Source of the DNA: Symbiodinium natans
Lineage: Eukaryota > Sar > Dinophyceae > Suessiales > Symbiodiniaceae
DNA: 32,500 bases
Assembly (NCBI GenBank): GCA_905221605.1
Contig: CAJNDS010002071.1
Coordinates: forward strand, 422,501 to 455,000
Direction of reading: 5' to 3'
In this document: one piece after another, positions 29,601 to 32,500 of the stretch
Numbering within the stretch: the first letter of the stretch is position 1
Layout of the letters: every line of letters starts with the position of its first letter
Translations under genes and position numbers: made by a program
The notes under the pieces: model-generated
What the model was told of the DNA's origin: nothing
The model's database searches: none
What the model saw: only the letters and a program-made list of their open reading frames with translations

Positions 29601-32029
29601 TGGCTTGTAAAGGGATCATCAGGGGCTCAAAGAGCCATTGGGTCTTGTTGGTTGCGTTTTTCATTTTTGCCCTGTGTTGAACTTGGACAAATTGAAGAAA
29701 AGGTTGAAGCGTGATCAACATAAGGCGTCATATGGCGTCATGGTCATCCGACGCAAAGCTGCATCCAACTTCATCCAACTGTGAGTTCCCAAAGCAACAA
29801 CCCTAAACCCTAAACCCTAAACCTTAAACCCTAAACCCTACACCCTAAACCCTAAACCCTCCAGAGTGAGAGACAGCCCTGAACAGTCGAGCCGAAACCC
29901 TACGCCGCCAGACTCGCAAGACTTTCAACCTCGCGCCCAACCCTCAGACTAATCCTCAAAAGTAAAGTCCAATCTTCCATCCTGCAACTTGGGATGTTCC
30001 CCCTTATCCTAACAGTCCTTAAGAGGGATGATCATAGGGGGAATTTATAATCTCCATTAAGGACTGTTATAGTACAAGGGGGAACATCCCAACCTGCAAC
30101 CCGAAACCCGAACCCCTAAACCCTAAGCCCTAAGCCCTAAGCCCTAAGTCGTAAGCCCGAAGCCCGAAGCCCGAAGCCCTAAGCCCTAAGCCCTAAGCCC
30201 CTAAGCCCCAAAGCCCCTAAGCCCCTAAGCTCTAAACCCTACCCCTATGCTCTGCGAGGAGGATCCCTGCGTCTGGCAGATCGAGTTCCAGAAGTTTGTG
30301 ACTTGGGAAGACCTTGATCGCGACGGGGAGAGGCCAGCCTGGATGTAAACCCTAAACCCTAAACCCTAAACCCTAAACCCCAAACCCCAAACCCTAAACC
30401 TGAACCCTAAACCCTAAACCCTAAACCCAGAAAGGGCCACCACAGGCGCAAGGCTTCGGTTGCCCAAGTTTCAACCATCACTCCTTCGAACCTACAAAGC
30501 CTAGAACCCCTACCGAGCTTGCAAACCCATAAGCCCTATTAAGGGCTTTGGGTTAGGGTTTGGGGTTTAGGGTTTAGGGTATAGGGTTTTGGGTTTTTGG
30601 GTTTAGTGTTGCAGGCTGGGATGTTCCCCCTTATACTGACGGTTCATGAATAGCGATGATAGCACCCCCGATTAAATAAATATAATCCCAATTGAGGACT
30701 GTTAGTATCAGTGGGAACATCCCAATACAGGGGGCCTTAATAGTGAGACAGTTTTTTGTTTTTTTATTTTATTTTATTTTTTTTTTTTTTTTTTTGGGGG
30801 GGGGGGGGGGGGTGGGGTTATGATAGTATACTTATAATGAGGCCATAATAAGGGAATATTAGTTTAAGGTTTGAACCATGGGCCCTTCGTGTGGTCCCTT
30901 ACCCTTGTGTACAGGGATCCGAAGTATGGGCCCTTAATGGATAAAGTGTTTCAGAAGGGTTATATAAGAGGCTCCCCAATTCCGGGCCCATACTTCGATT
31001 GGGGTTTAGGGTTTAGGGTTTAGGGTTTAGGGTTTAGGGTTTAGGGTTTAGGGTTTAGGGTTTAGGGTTTAGGGGTACAGCCACGTGATCGCAGTCGAAG
31101 AGGCTGCGAAAGATCCAAGAAGAAGGCTACGGAGCTGCTGTCGCAGAAGATCTCTCAGAGGCAAGTATTAGGGTTTAGGGGCTTTATCGGGTTTGGTTTC
31201 GGTGTTTCGGGCTCAGGGCCTATGAGGCTTCTATGTCCAGGCTAGGGTTTAGGGTTTAGGGTTTAGGGTTTAGGGTTTAGGGTTTAGGGTTTAGGGTTTA
31301 GGGTTTAGGGTTTAGGGTTTAGGGTTTAGGGTTAGGTTTAGGGTTTAGGGTTTAGGGTTTAGGGTTTAGGGTTTAGGGTTTAGGGTTTAGGGTTTAGGGT
31401 TTAGGGTTTAGGGTTTAGGGTTTAGGGTTTAGGGTCATTTGCATCAGCCGGGCTTGGGTTTACAGACTTTGTCGCCTTGGCTACGAGGAACCCCGGCATG
31501 CTACGCATTCATGAAATGCTAAACCCTAAAGGTTTAGGGTTTAGGGTTTAGGGTTTAGGGTTTAGGGTTCAGGGTTCAGGGTTTAGGGTTTAGGGTAAAC
31601 CCTATAAACCCCACAAACCCTCTAAACCCTAAACCTGTGACCGTCCAGGTTTACGAATATTTTAATCGCCAACCTGAACCCTAAACCCTAAACCCCAAAC
31701 CCTAAACCCTAAACCCTAAACCCTAAACCCTAAACCCTAAACCCTAACCCCTTGACGTAGAGCGGGTGTGCAGGTTTTCGTCCACTGGAGGGTCTTCGGA
31801 GCCGACAGCAAGCTTGTCCACTCCACCAGGTGGGCGGCACCCATCGCGCCAGGGGATTTTAGGTTCAGGGTTTCGGGTTTCGGGTTTAGGGTTTAGGATT
31901 TAGGGTTTAGGGCTTAGGGTTTAGGGTTTAGGGTTTAGGGTTTAGGGTTTAGGGTTAGCATCCTCAACGGCCGGCAGGTACACTGTGAGCATGGGAAGCG
32001 GCCAAGACATGAAGCAAGTGGAGAACGAG
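14569..32029 (+). CDS. TPR-FKBP multidomain protein gene (gene-level; runs off the right edge)
   Basis: At least 22 exons, mostly 29-90 nt, join in phase into one reading. The order is an acidic N-terminal region (14569-15282), a three-repeat TPR domain (15373-22474), a charged linker (23642-23971), a complete FKBP-like domain (24486-30327) and the first half of a second FKBP-like domain (31095-32029). TPR plus FKBP proteins are immunophilin co-chaperones of Hsp90/Hsp70; usually FKBP comes first and TPR last, the reverse of this order. By my reading donors are about nine GT, eight GC and four GA. Eighteen of 20 well-placed exons after 15282 start with G. Junctions at 17.8-19.2 kb are unresolved. 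No start ATG was placed, so upstream exons may exist. Confidence 0.75.
14659..14862 (+). repeat. Intron with ATT/TTATTC microsatellite
   Basis: The intron contains a run of TTATTC and TTATCATTA units (about 14674-14800) and ends GTAGCTTCGCAG. The long open frames on both strands here are translations of the microsatellite. Confidence 0.75.
14863..14952 (+). CDS. TPR-FKBP gene, exon b (3' end uncertain)
   Basis: Reads DTRSASDKALDALEA and continues ASTSAVHGPLKPSL to TGA at 14950-14952. In-phase donors inside it (GC after 14907, GT after 14922) would splice to 15202. If none is used, a gene ends here and the TPR gene starts later. Confidence 0.55.
   Translation, partial: DTRSASDKALDALEAASTSAVHGPLKPSL
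14956..15201. repeat. Long CCCTAAA array
   Basis: About 34 CCCTAAA units, almost perfect, run directly up to the acceptor CCTAAG of the next exon, which is itself an altered repeat unit. Confidence 0.9.
15202..15282 (+). CDS. TPR-FKBP gene, exon c
   Basis: Reads HCEEKKKMTPLEQLETSLLW and KAEITAR to a GC donor (GCCATG). An alternative GT donor at 15298, in GTTTAGGG, adds five residues and keeps the phase. The charged stretch ending just before VEGNDFF matches the helix that leads into TPR domains of FKBP-type co-chaperones. Confidence 0.7.
15373..15424 (+). CDS. TPR-FKBP gene, exon d: first TPR helix
   Basis: Reads VEGNDFFKKGELFKAAD. The pattern G-N-x-x-F-K-x-G-x-x-x-x-A is the classic first helix of TPR1 in Hsp90-binding co-chaperones, and the Asn of the carboxylate clamp is present. 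It ends in phase 1 at GACT before GTCGCA. Confidence 0.88.
15537..15565 (+). CDS. TPR-FKBP gene, exon e (29 nt)
   Basis: GC completes Cys with the previous exon; the rest reads YYHSIVFAR. The donor is GA (GACCGC). At 29 nt it is the smallest exon placed. It supplies the second helix of TPR1. Confidence 0.78.
15776..15835 (+). CDS. TPR-FKBP gene, exon f
   Basis: After TCCGACAG it reads DLTKNPQYYPELKHTCPAQQ, and the GT donor is the first base of a telomere array (GTTTAGGGT). It corresponds to the extended loop between TPR1 and TPR2. Confidence 0.8.
16265..16470. repeat. Degenerate minisatellite, period about 51 bp
   Basis: The motif CGAGTATCCCTGGAG (or its variants CAAGTATCGCTGGAG, CGAGTATCCTTGGAG) recurs at about 16293, 16344, 16396 and 16427. 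It is separated by related GC-rich text containing CGCAGAGAATCC/CGCAAAGAATCC. This is about four units, one short. Confidence 0.7.
16601..16698. mobile_element. Foldback element family C, copy 1
   Basis: The left arm TAGGGGTCGGAATAGA and right arm AATTATTCAGGCCCCC are imperfect inverted repeats. The minus strand of the right half (GGGGGCCTGAATAATT, then AGAATAGGGTTTTGGGGG) matches the + strand at 28733-28760. The two copies therefore have opposite orientation. Confidence 0.7.
17140..17675. repeat. TTATTA/TTATTC/TGATTCTTA microsatellite
   Basis: About 530 bases of ATT-rich repeats show zones of TTATTATTC, then TGATTCTTA with an internal higher-order period of about 75 bases (17390-17520), and finally degenerate TTATTA. 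The strand is pyrimidine-rich throughout, which might serve as a distant polypyrimidine tract. Confidence 0.85.
17678..17757. repeat. Tandem pair of 40-bp GC-rich repeats
   Basis: Two adjacent 40-bp copies differ at two positions. Each starts TTGGCTAC(A/G)TGGCCAA, an almost perfect palindrome, and ends CCTGCCGCCCCGA. They sit immediately before exon g. Confidence 0.85.
17771..17809 (+). CDS. TPR-FKBP gene, exon g: TPR2 helix
   Basis: After GACCTGAAG it reads AESNQLRSAVWAS, and the frame continues VF to TGA at 17816. The position and helix pattern fit the first helix of TPR2. The GT donor at 17810 is my best guess. A partner exon with the usual 'N-L-A' motif is not firmly located; VFTNLAR at about 18387-18407 is a candidate. 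Confidence 0.6.
17810..18633 (+). other. Intronic region with one open candidate segment
   Basis: TTTAGGG units lie at 17829-17889 and a G run at 17958-17968. At 18248-18450 one frame is open (NAKALQAFKPKHQPSNPGSG, then SEELCESVFTNLARGPSGG). VFTNLA resembles the TPR2 helix expected after exon g, but no acceptor sits in the right place. CCCTAAA units fill 18475-18618. Confidence 0.4.
18634..18695 (+). CDS. TPR-FKBP gene, candidate exon
   Basis: Between AACTACCCAG and GTGTCC it reads RLVQLKYGSSLDADSVERPK. An internal acceptor (GTGCAG) would start at LKYG. LVQLKYG could stand for the 'C-x-L-K-L' helix end of TPR2, but its phases do not connect cleanly to exon g or to 19198. Confidence 0.4.
18991..19039 (+). 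CDS. TPR-FKBP gene, candidate exon
   Basis: After TTCAGTGCAG one frame reads KRFSVRQGVEDLGEAK to a GT donor. It is protein-like, but two other frames are also open and the phase with neighbours is unresolved. Confidence 0.35.
19198..19254 (+). CDS. TPR-FKBP gene, exon h: end of TPR2
   Basis: After ACGCACAG it reads VLQEGAKSASEALKLNAKN to a GT donor. 'S-E-A-L-K-L-x-x-K-N' is the usual second helix of TPR2 leading into TPR3. It joins in phase 0 to the next exon. Confidence 0.85.
19255..20171 (+). repeat. Intron with opposed telomeric ends and a family E tandem array
   Basis: TTTAGGG units (19297-19411) follow the donor and CCCTAAA units (20083-20140) precede the acceptor. Family E occupies 19425-19765. 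The rest, about 19830-20080, is degenerate CCCTAAA-like text. Confidence 0.8.
19425..19765. repeat. Family E: about five tandem copies, period 65-75 bp
   Basis: Each unit contains a version of GATCATNTTTAGGAATATG, a CATAAA-AGCAGTTCA or TTTTCAGAGGG segment, and TTTTCCCTTATTGGGTTTAA. Units differ from one another by 10-25% by eye. A single unit recurs at 32163-32270. Confidence 0.8.
20172..20213 (+). CDS. TPR-FKBP gene, exon i: first helix of TPR3
   Basis: After GCATGGGAG it reads VKALFRRAAINAVL, then a GC donor (GCCAAG). K-A-L-F-R-R is the conserved TPR3 motif of FKBP-type co-chaperones; its Lys and Arg belong to the carboxylate clamp. The usual Gly after RR is Ala. The frame stays open beyond the donor, but the domain spacing fits only if this donor is used. 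Confidence 0.87.
20214..21191 (+). repeat. Intron with 8-bp TTTTAGGG array and TCTAGGG array
   Basis: About 19 units of TTTTAGGG (20261-20418) are followed by TTTAGGG. A clean CCCTAAA array lies at 20755-20880, and about 10 TCTAGGG units at 20993-21070. Both orientations occur, but both intron ends are G-rich. Confidence 0.85.
21192..21236 (+). CDS. TPR-FKBP gene, exon j: second helix of TPR3
   Basis: Reads ALCAESKADLVKVVE from the second of two acceptors six bases apart (TGCAG, GCGCAG). The second acceptor keeps the standard residue spacing from K-A-L-F-R-R to S-K-A-D-L. The donor is GC (GCGCCC). Confidence 0.87.
21388..21436 (+). mobile_element. Dispersed repeat family F, copy 2 (partial)
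   Basis: GAGTAGGATTCCCGTATAAT, then CAGGACCCCAATAAGGTACC, matches the right half of copy 3 at 23285-23325. Confidence 0.6.
22118..22323. mobile_element. Foldback element family A, copy 4, split by a telomeric insert
   Basis: The left arm starts ACTTGGAGGTTCATGGTACT, and the right arm (TTAGTAAGTACCATGAACC) is its inverse. Between AAAGTGG (ending 22211) and TTAGTAAG (from 22304) sits a 92-nt block of CCCTAAA repeats. In copy 1 the same words are adjacent (AAGTGGTTAGTAAG at 1667-1680). Confidence 0.8.
22427..22474 (+). CDS. TPR-FKBP gene, exon k: end of TPR3
   Basis: Reads AEPQNKEARAELKAVQ to a GC donor (GCCTCT). 'E-P-x-N-K-x-A-x-x-E-L' is the standard end of TPR3 and start of the C-terminal helix in FKBP co-chaperones. 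Confidence 0.9.
22830..22925. mobile_element. Foldback element family B, copy 1, with 8-bp target duplication
   Basis: The arms TTGGGATCTTCCCCCTT and GGGGGAATGGTCCCAA are inverted. The element is flanked by GTCTAAGA on the left and GCCTAAGA on the right, an 8-bp direct duplication with one mismatch. This suggests a hAT-like miniature transposon. Confidence 0.75.
23255..23335 (+). mobile_element. Dispersed repeat family F, copy 3
   Basis: It contains CCCCAAATAGTAGGATTCCC and TAAGGACCCCAATAAGGTAC. It is the longest of the three copies and is flanked by GGACCCC motifs in both orientations. Confidence 0.6.
23642..23678 (+). CDS. TPR-FKBP gene, exon l
   Basis: After CGAAGCCAG it reads EHLKQLKREERE and ends in phase 1 before GTCACT. 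It continues the charged helix after TPR3. Confidence 0.8.
23919..23971 (+). CDS. TPR-FKBP gene, exon m
   Basis: GT completes Gly with the previous exon. It then reads EKREFSFASTLSGLGFK to a GA donor (GAGAGC). The frame would otherwise stop at TAG 23994. The GA donor gives an in-phase join to EKDLLGDG. Confidence 0.72.
23972..24485 (+). other. Intron, mostly unique
   Basis: TTTAGGG units (23997-24033) start it; the rest is unique and AT-richer. A 74-codon frame (24076-24300) has no recognisable features. The intron ends CAAAGCGCAG. Confidence 0.6.
24486..24572 (+). CDS. TPR-FKBP gene, exon n: start of FKBP-like domain 1
   Basis: Reads EKDLLGDGSIRKQQISAGDG, then GKWLNEVPG, to a GA donor (GAGAGG). 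'G-D-G-x-I-x-K-x-x-x-x-x-G' followed by a Trp is the typical entry of an FKBP domain. Confidence 0.8.
24573..26860 (+). repeat. 2.3-kb intron: TTTAGGGG array, foldback G, CTTAGGG array
   Basis: The 8-bp unit TTTAGGGG is repeated about 9 times (24597-24670). G-rich text lies at 24700-24860, foldback G at 24980-25068, CCCTAAG units at 25873-25950, and about 15 CTTAGGG units at 26698-26798. Two open segments could be exons of this or another gene but do not fit the FKBP fold: 26002-26070 (GVVHLAVRQASLRPRS) and 26373-26484 (HAAQRGIKVLSETVKGGQLP). An 86-codon frame at 25281-25541 ends in translated repeat. Confidence 0.65.
24980..25068. mobile_element. Foldback element family G (single copy)
   Basis: GGGGAATGAGGGAATGAGTG on the left and TCCCTCATTCCC on the right form an inverted pair. 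The inner text GAGGTACCCTAC and GTAGGGT-like ATATAGGGTGCC is also loosely complementary. No second copy was seen. Confidence 0.55.
26861..26901 (+). CDS. TPR-FKBP gene, exon o: FKBP strand
   Basis: After TCCCAACAG it reads SEGEVSVQAKKEY and ends in phase 2 (AG) before GCCCAA. It replaces the 'E-V-x-V-H-Y' strand of classical FKBPs. This exon begins with A instead of G. Confidence 0.75.
27172..27220 (+). CDS. TPR-FKBP gene, exon p
   Basis: G completes Arg; the exon then reads AGCLDLGDSQNPSLRR, up to a GC donor (GCTGTT) that runs into TTTAGGG. A CCCTAAA array (27017-27143) lies upstream. Phases on both sides fit. It occupies the place of the 'D-G-x-x-F-D-S-S' loop but lacks the Phe-Asp pair. 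Confidence 0.72.
27221..27933 (+). repeat. Intron with TTTAGGG, CTTAGGG arrays and family D copy 1
   Basis: TTTAGGG/TCTAGGG (27226-27300), TTTAGGG (27487-27556) and about 10 CTTAGGG units (27557-27640) are followed by family D (27715-27895) and a T run before ATTTTTTTTTTCGAG. In the unique stretch 27340-27480 both strands are open in part; no exon was accepted. Confidence 0.75.
27715..27895 (+). mobile_element. Dispersed repeat family D, copy 1
   Basis: AGTATGGGCCCTTAATTTGG, then GGACCCTTATACAACCCT and later CAAGGGTAAGGGACCACGCT, recurs on the minus strand at 30846-31003. GGGCCC and GTATGGGCCC palindromic cores are present. It is non-coding. Confidence 0.7.
27934..27976 (+). CDS. TPR-FKBP gene, exon q
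   Basis: Reads APVSFILGDPDMHE and ends in phase 1 before GTGCCG. 'P-x-x-F-x-L-G-x' is the conserved FKBP strand. The frame stays open past the donor, but only splicing to 28453 restores standard FKBP spacing. Confidence 0.85.
27977..28452 (+). repeat. Intron with CCCTAAA array
   Basis: A few TTAGGG/CTAGGG units (28051-28095) precede mixed CCCTAAA text (28193-28440), including a clean array at 28284-28382. The ends are complementary in orientation. Confidence 0.75.
28453..28490 (+). CDS. TPR-FKBP gene, exon r
   Basis: GC completes Gly; it then reads VNVAVRSMTKGE to a GC donor (GCCAGC). Together with exon q this gives GDPDMHEGVNVAVRSMTKGE, which fits the FKBP pattern G-D-x-x-(V/I)-x-x-G-x-x-x-A-x-x-x-M-x-x-G-E with no gaps. 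The Trp that normally follows the Gly (the floor of the active site) is Val. Confidence 0.9.
28491..29251 (+). other. Intron with family C element and microsatellites
   Basis: Family C copy 2 (28731-28841), then unique sequence, a CTG run (29071-29088), AT/ATAC runs (29089-29160) and CT then AT runs (29172-29200). Open frames here translate microsatellites. Confidence 0.7.
28731..28841. mobile_element. Foldback element family C, copy 2
   Basis: ATAGGGGCCTGAATAATT at the left is inverted at 28824-28841 (AATTATTCAGACCCCTT). The centre carries an AATAAT microsatellite. The left half matches the reverse strand of 16640-16698 over about 50 bases. Confidence 0.75.
29252..29341 (+). CDS. TPR-FKBP gene, exon s
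   Basis: After CTCTTCGGAG it reads VANFTFASRRLSGDSGLTKL, then LPKVEAGAPE, to a canonical GTAAGG donor. After M-x-x-G-E, classical FKBPs have a strand ending Y-x-Y-G; here it is ASRRLSG, so the conserved Tyr is missing. Confidence 0.85.
29342..30261 (+). repeat. Intron with TTTAGGG start, family B copy 2, CCCTAAG end
   Basis: TTTAGGG (29357-29382) opens it and CCCTAAG/CCCGAAG units (30119-30205) close it. The stretch 29400-29790 is unique, with a 115-codon minus-strand frame of random composition. CCCTAAA occurs at 29799-29860. Confidence 0.7.
29989..30092. mobile_element. Foldback element family B, copy 2, with perfect 8-bp target duplication
   Basis: The termini TTGGGATGTTCCCCCTT and AAGGGGGAACATCCCAA are perfect inverted repeats. 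CCTGCAAC flanks both sides (29981-29988 and 30093-30100). Inner arms AACAGTCCTTAA and TTAAGGACTGTT are also inverted. This is a clear miniature DNA transposon; 8-bp duplication is typical of the hAT superfamily. Confidence 0.9.
30262..30327 (+). CDS. TPR-FKBP gene, exon t: end of FKBP-like domain 1
   Basis: Reads DPCVWQIEFQKFVTWEDLDR, then DG, to a GA donor (GAGAGG); an acceptor three bases earlier adds Glu. The strand 'x-x-(F/W)-x-(I/V)-E-(L/F)-x-x-F' closes the FKBP fold, and W-E-D often starts the linker to the next domain. Read-through would stop at TAA 30346. Confidence 0.88.
30616..30725. mobile_element. Foldback element family B, copy 3
   Basis: CTGGGATGTTCCCCCTTATA and GGGAACATCCCAA are inverted ends. 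The inner text CAATTGAGGACTGTTAGTAT matches copies 1 and 2. The flanks GTTGCAGG and TACAGGGG are only partly similar, so the target duplication is decayed or absent. Confidence 0.8.
30846..31003 (-). mobile_element. Dispersed repeat family D, copy 2 (reverse orientation)
   Basis: The minus strand reads GTATGGGCCCGGAATTGGGG near its start and CAAGGGTAAGGGACCACACG further on. This matches the + strand of 27745-27895 in order and spacing. Confidence 0.7.
31095..31160 (+). CDS. TPR-FKBP gene, exon u: start of FKBP-like domain 2
   Basis: After TGATCGCAG it reads SKRLRKIQEEGYGAAVAEDL, then SE, to a GC donor (GCAAGT). 'K-x-I-x-x-E-G' is the usual first strand of an FKBP domain. Three frames are open here; this one is chosen because its phase fits both neighbours. 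Confidence 0.78.
31161..31773 (+). repeat. Intron with long TTTAGGG array and CCCTAAA end
   Basis: About 28 TTTAGGG units (31241-31435) and a second block (31530-31597) precede CCCTAAA (31676-31748) and GGGTGTGCAG. An open segment at 31459-31530 (FVALATRNPGMLRIHEM) is a weak exon candidate. Confidence 0.85.
31774..31829 (+). CDS. TPR-FKBP gene, exon v
   Basis: Reads VFVHWRVFGADSKLVHST and ends in phase 2 (AG) before GTGGGC. It corresponds to the 'V-x-V-H-Y' strand of FKBP, with Trp in place of Tyr. Confidence 0.85.
31978..32029 (+). CDS. TPR-FKBP gene, exon w (last in window)
   Basis: G completes Arg; it then reads YTVSMGSGQDMKQVENE to a GTGGGC donor. It fits the FKBP strand that precedes the active-site helix ('F-x-x-x-x-G-x-G-x-x'). 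The domain is incomplete, so the gene continues to the right. Confidence 0.85.
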
Positions 32030-32366
32030 GTGGGCGGGGCTGGTCCGGCGGTTTAGGGTGTAGGGTTTAGGGTTTGGGGTTTAGGGTTTAGGGTTTAGGG
32101 TTTAGGGTTTAGGGTAGCCAAAGAGCAGCTCGGTAGGCCCTTGGGGCCCTTGGGGACCTTTTCGCATTTTCCCTGATTGGGTTTAAGAGGGTGATATTCA
32201 GGAATATTACCCTAAACCCTAAACCCTAAACCCTAGGCATATAGGGTTCAGAGGGTTTTTCAGGGCCAAGCCAAGACATGTTCCTCGCATGCTTTGACCC
32301 CAATATCCTGAACCTTAGAACCTTTAACTGATCGAGCTGCGACGTTTAGGGTTTAGGGTTTAGGGT

Positions 32367-32398
<32 letters not shown>

Positions 32399-32500
32399 GT
32401 TAGGGTTTAGGGTTTAGGGTTTAGGGTTTAGGGTTTAGAGTTTAGGGTTTAGGGTTTAGGGTTTAGGGTTTAGGGTCACGGCTTCCTTCCCATCATTGAC
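32030..32500 (+). repeat. Intron start with TTTAGGG, family E solo unit and TTGAGGG array
   Basis: TTTAGGG (32053-32115), a family E unit interrupted by CCCTAAA (32163-32270), then TTTAGGG with about six TTGAGGG units (32366-32399) and more TTTAGGG to 32476. The last 24 bases are unique. Confidence 0.8.
32163..32270. repeat. Family E solo unit with an internal telomeric insert
   Basis: TTCCCTGATTGGGTTTAAGA and TTCAGGAATAT on the left, and TTCAGAGGGTTTTTCAGGGC on the right, match contiguous text in the 19425-19765 array. Between them lie about four CCCTAAA units (32208-32236). GGAATAT on the left and GGCATAT on the right of the insert look like an imperfect duplication. Confidence 0.7.

Larger units (their letters stand above)
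30328..31094 (+). repeat. Intron with reversed polarity: CCCTAAA start, TTTAGGG end
   Basis: CCCTAAA (30345-30427) opens it and TTTAGGG (31000-31072) closes it, the opposite of the usual order but still complementary. It contains family B copy 3, family D copy 2 and a T run followed by a G run (30755-30812). Confidence 0.8.

Noticed and set aside
29374-29721. 115-codon minus-strand frame
   Set aside because: It lies inside an intron of the TPR-FKBP gene, begins in telomeric repeat translation (NPKPQKP) and shows no domain.

Overview
ORGANISM. The window looks like nuclear DNA of a dinoflagellate (Symbiodiniaceae, Suessiales or a relative), at about 0.8 confidence. It carries dozens of plant-type telomere repeats (TTTAGGG / CCCTAAA) at internal sites in both orientations. 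Between them lie very short, GC-rich coding exons. Their junctions use GT, GC and GA donors, and nearly every acceptor is AG followed by G. That splice pattern is a known dinoflagellate habit. I saw no bacterial gene organisation, TATA box, tRNA, rRNA or spliced-leader gene. All exons I can support are on the + strand.

LAYOUT. 1-2.5 kb: the last two visible exons of a prolyl 4-hydroxylase-type 2OG-Fe(II) oxygenase. They are separated by a 1.05 kb intron made of TTATAGGG arrays and two copies of a foldback element. 2.5-4.7 kb: telomeric blocks with a few weak exon candidates. 4.8-9.1 kb: an island almost free of telomeric repeats. It holds a NYN-domain (PIN-like RNase) gene with long exons and a second, possibly related or broken gene. 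9.1-14.3 kb: about 14 short exons of one or more genes I do not recognise; many of them join in phase. 14.6 kb to beyond the right edge: one very long gene of at least 22 exons, mostly 29-90 nt. It encodes a three-repeat TPR domain followed by one complete and one partial FKBP-like domain. The order and phase of its junctions could be worked out by eye, except at 17.8-19.2 kb.

NON-CODING. Introns make up over 90% of the long gene. They hold telomeric arrays, homogeneous arrays of mutated telomere units, microsatellites, minisatellites, and at least six families of short interspersed or foldback elements. In one foldback copy (22118-22323) a 92-nt telomeric block sits exactly between two sequences that are contiguous in another copy (1539-1701). 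This is direct evidence that the telomeric blocks are insertions. Many introns begin with TTTAGGG and end with CCCTAAA, so the two ends of one transcript could pair.

FUNCTION. A TPR-plus-FKBP protein suggests an Hsp90/Hsp70-linked immunophilin-like co-chaperone, although the usual FKBP catalytic residues look mostly lost. Prolyl 4-hydroxylase acts on protein-bound proline, and NYN domains are RNA nucleases. Nothing visible links these genes functionally; they appear to be neighbours on the same strand.
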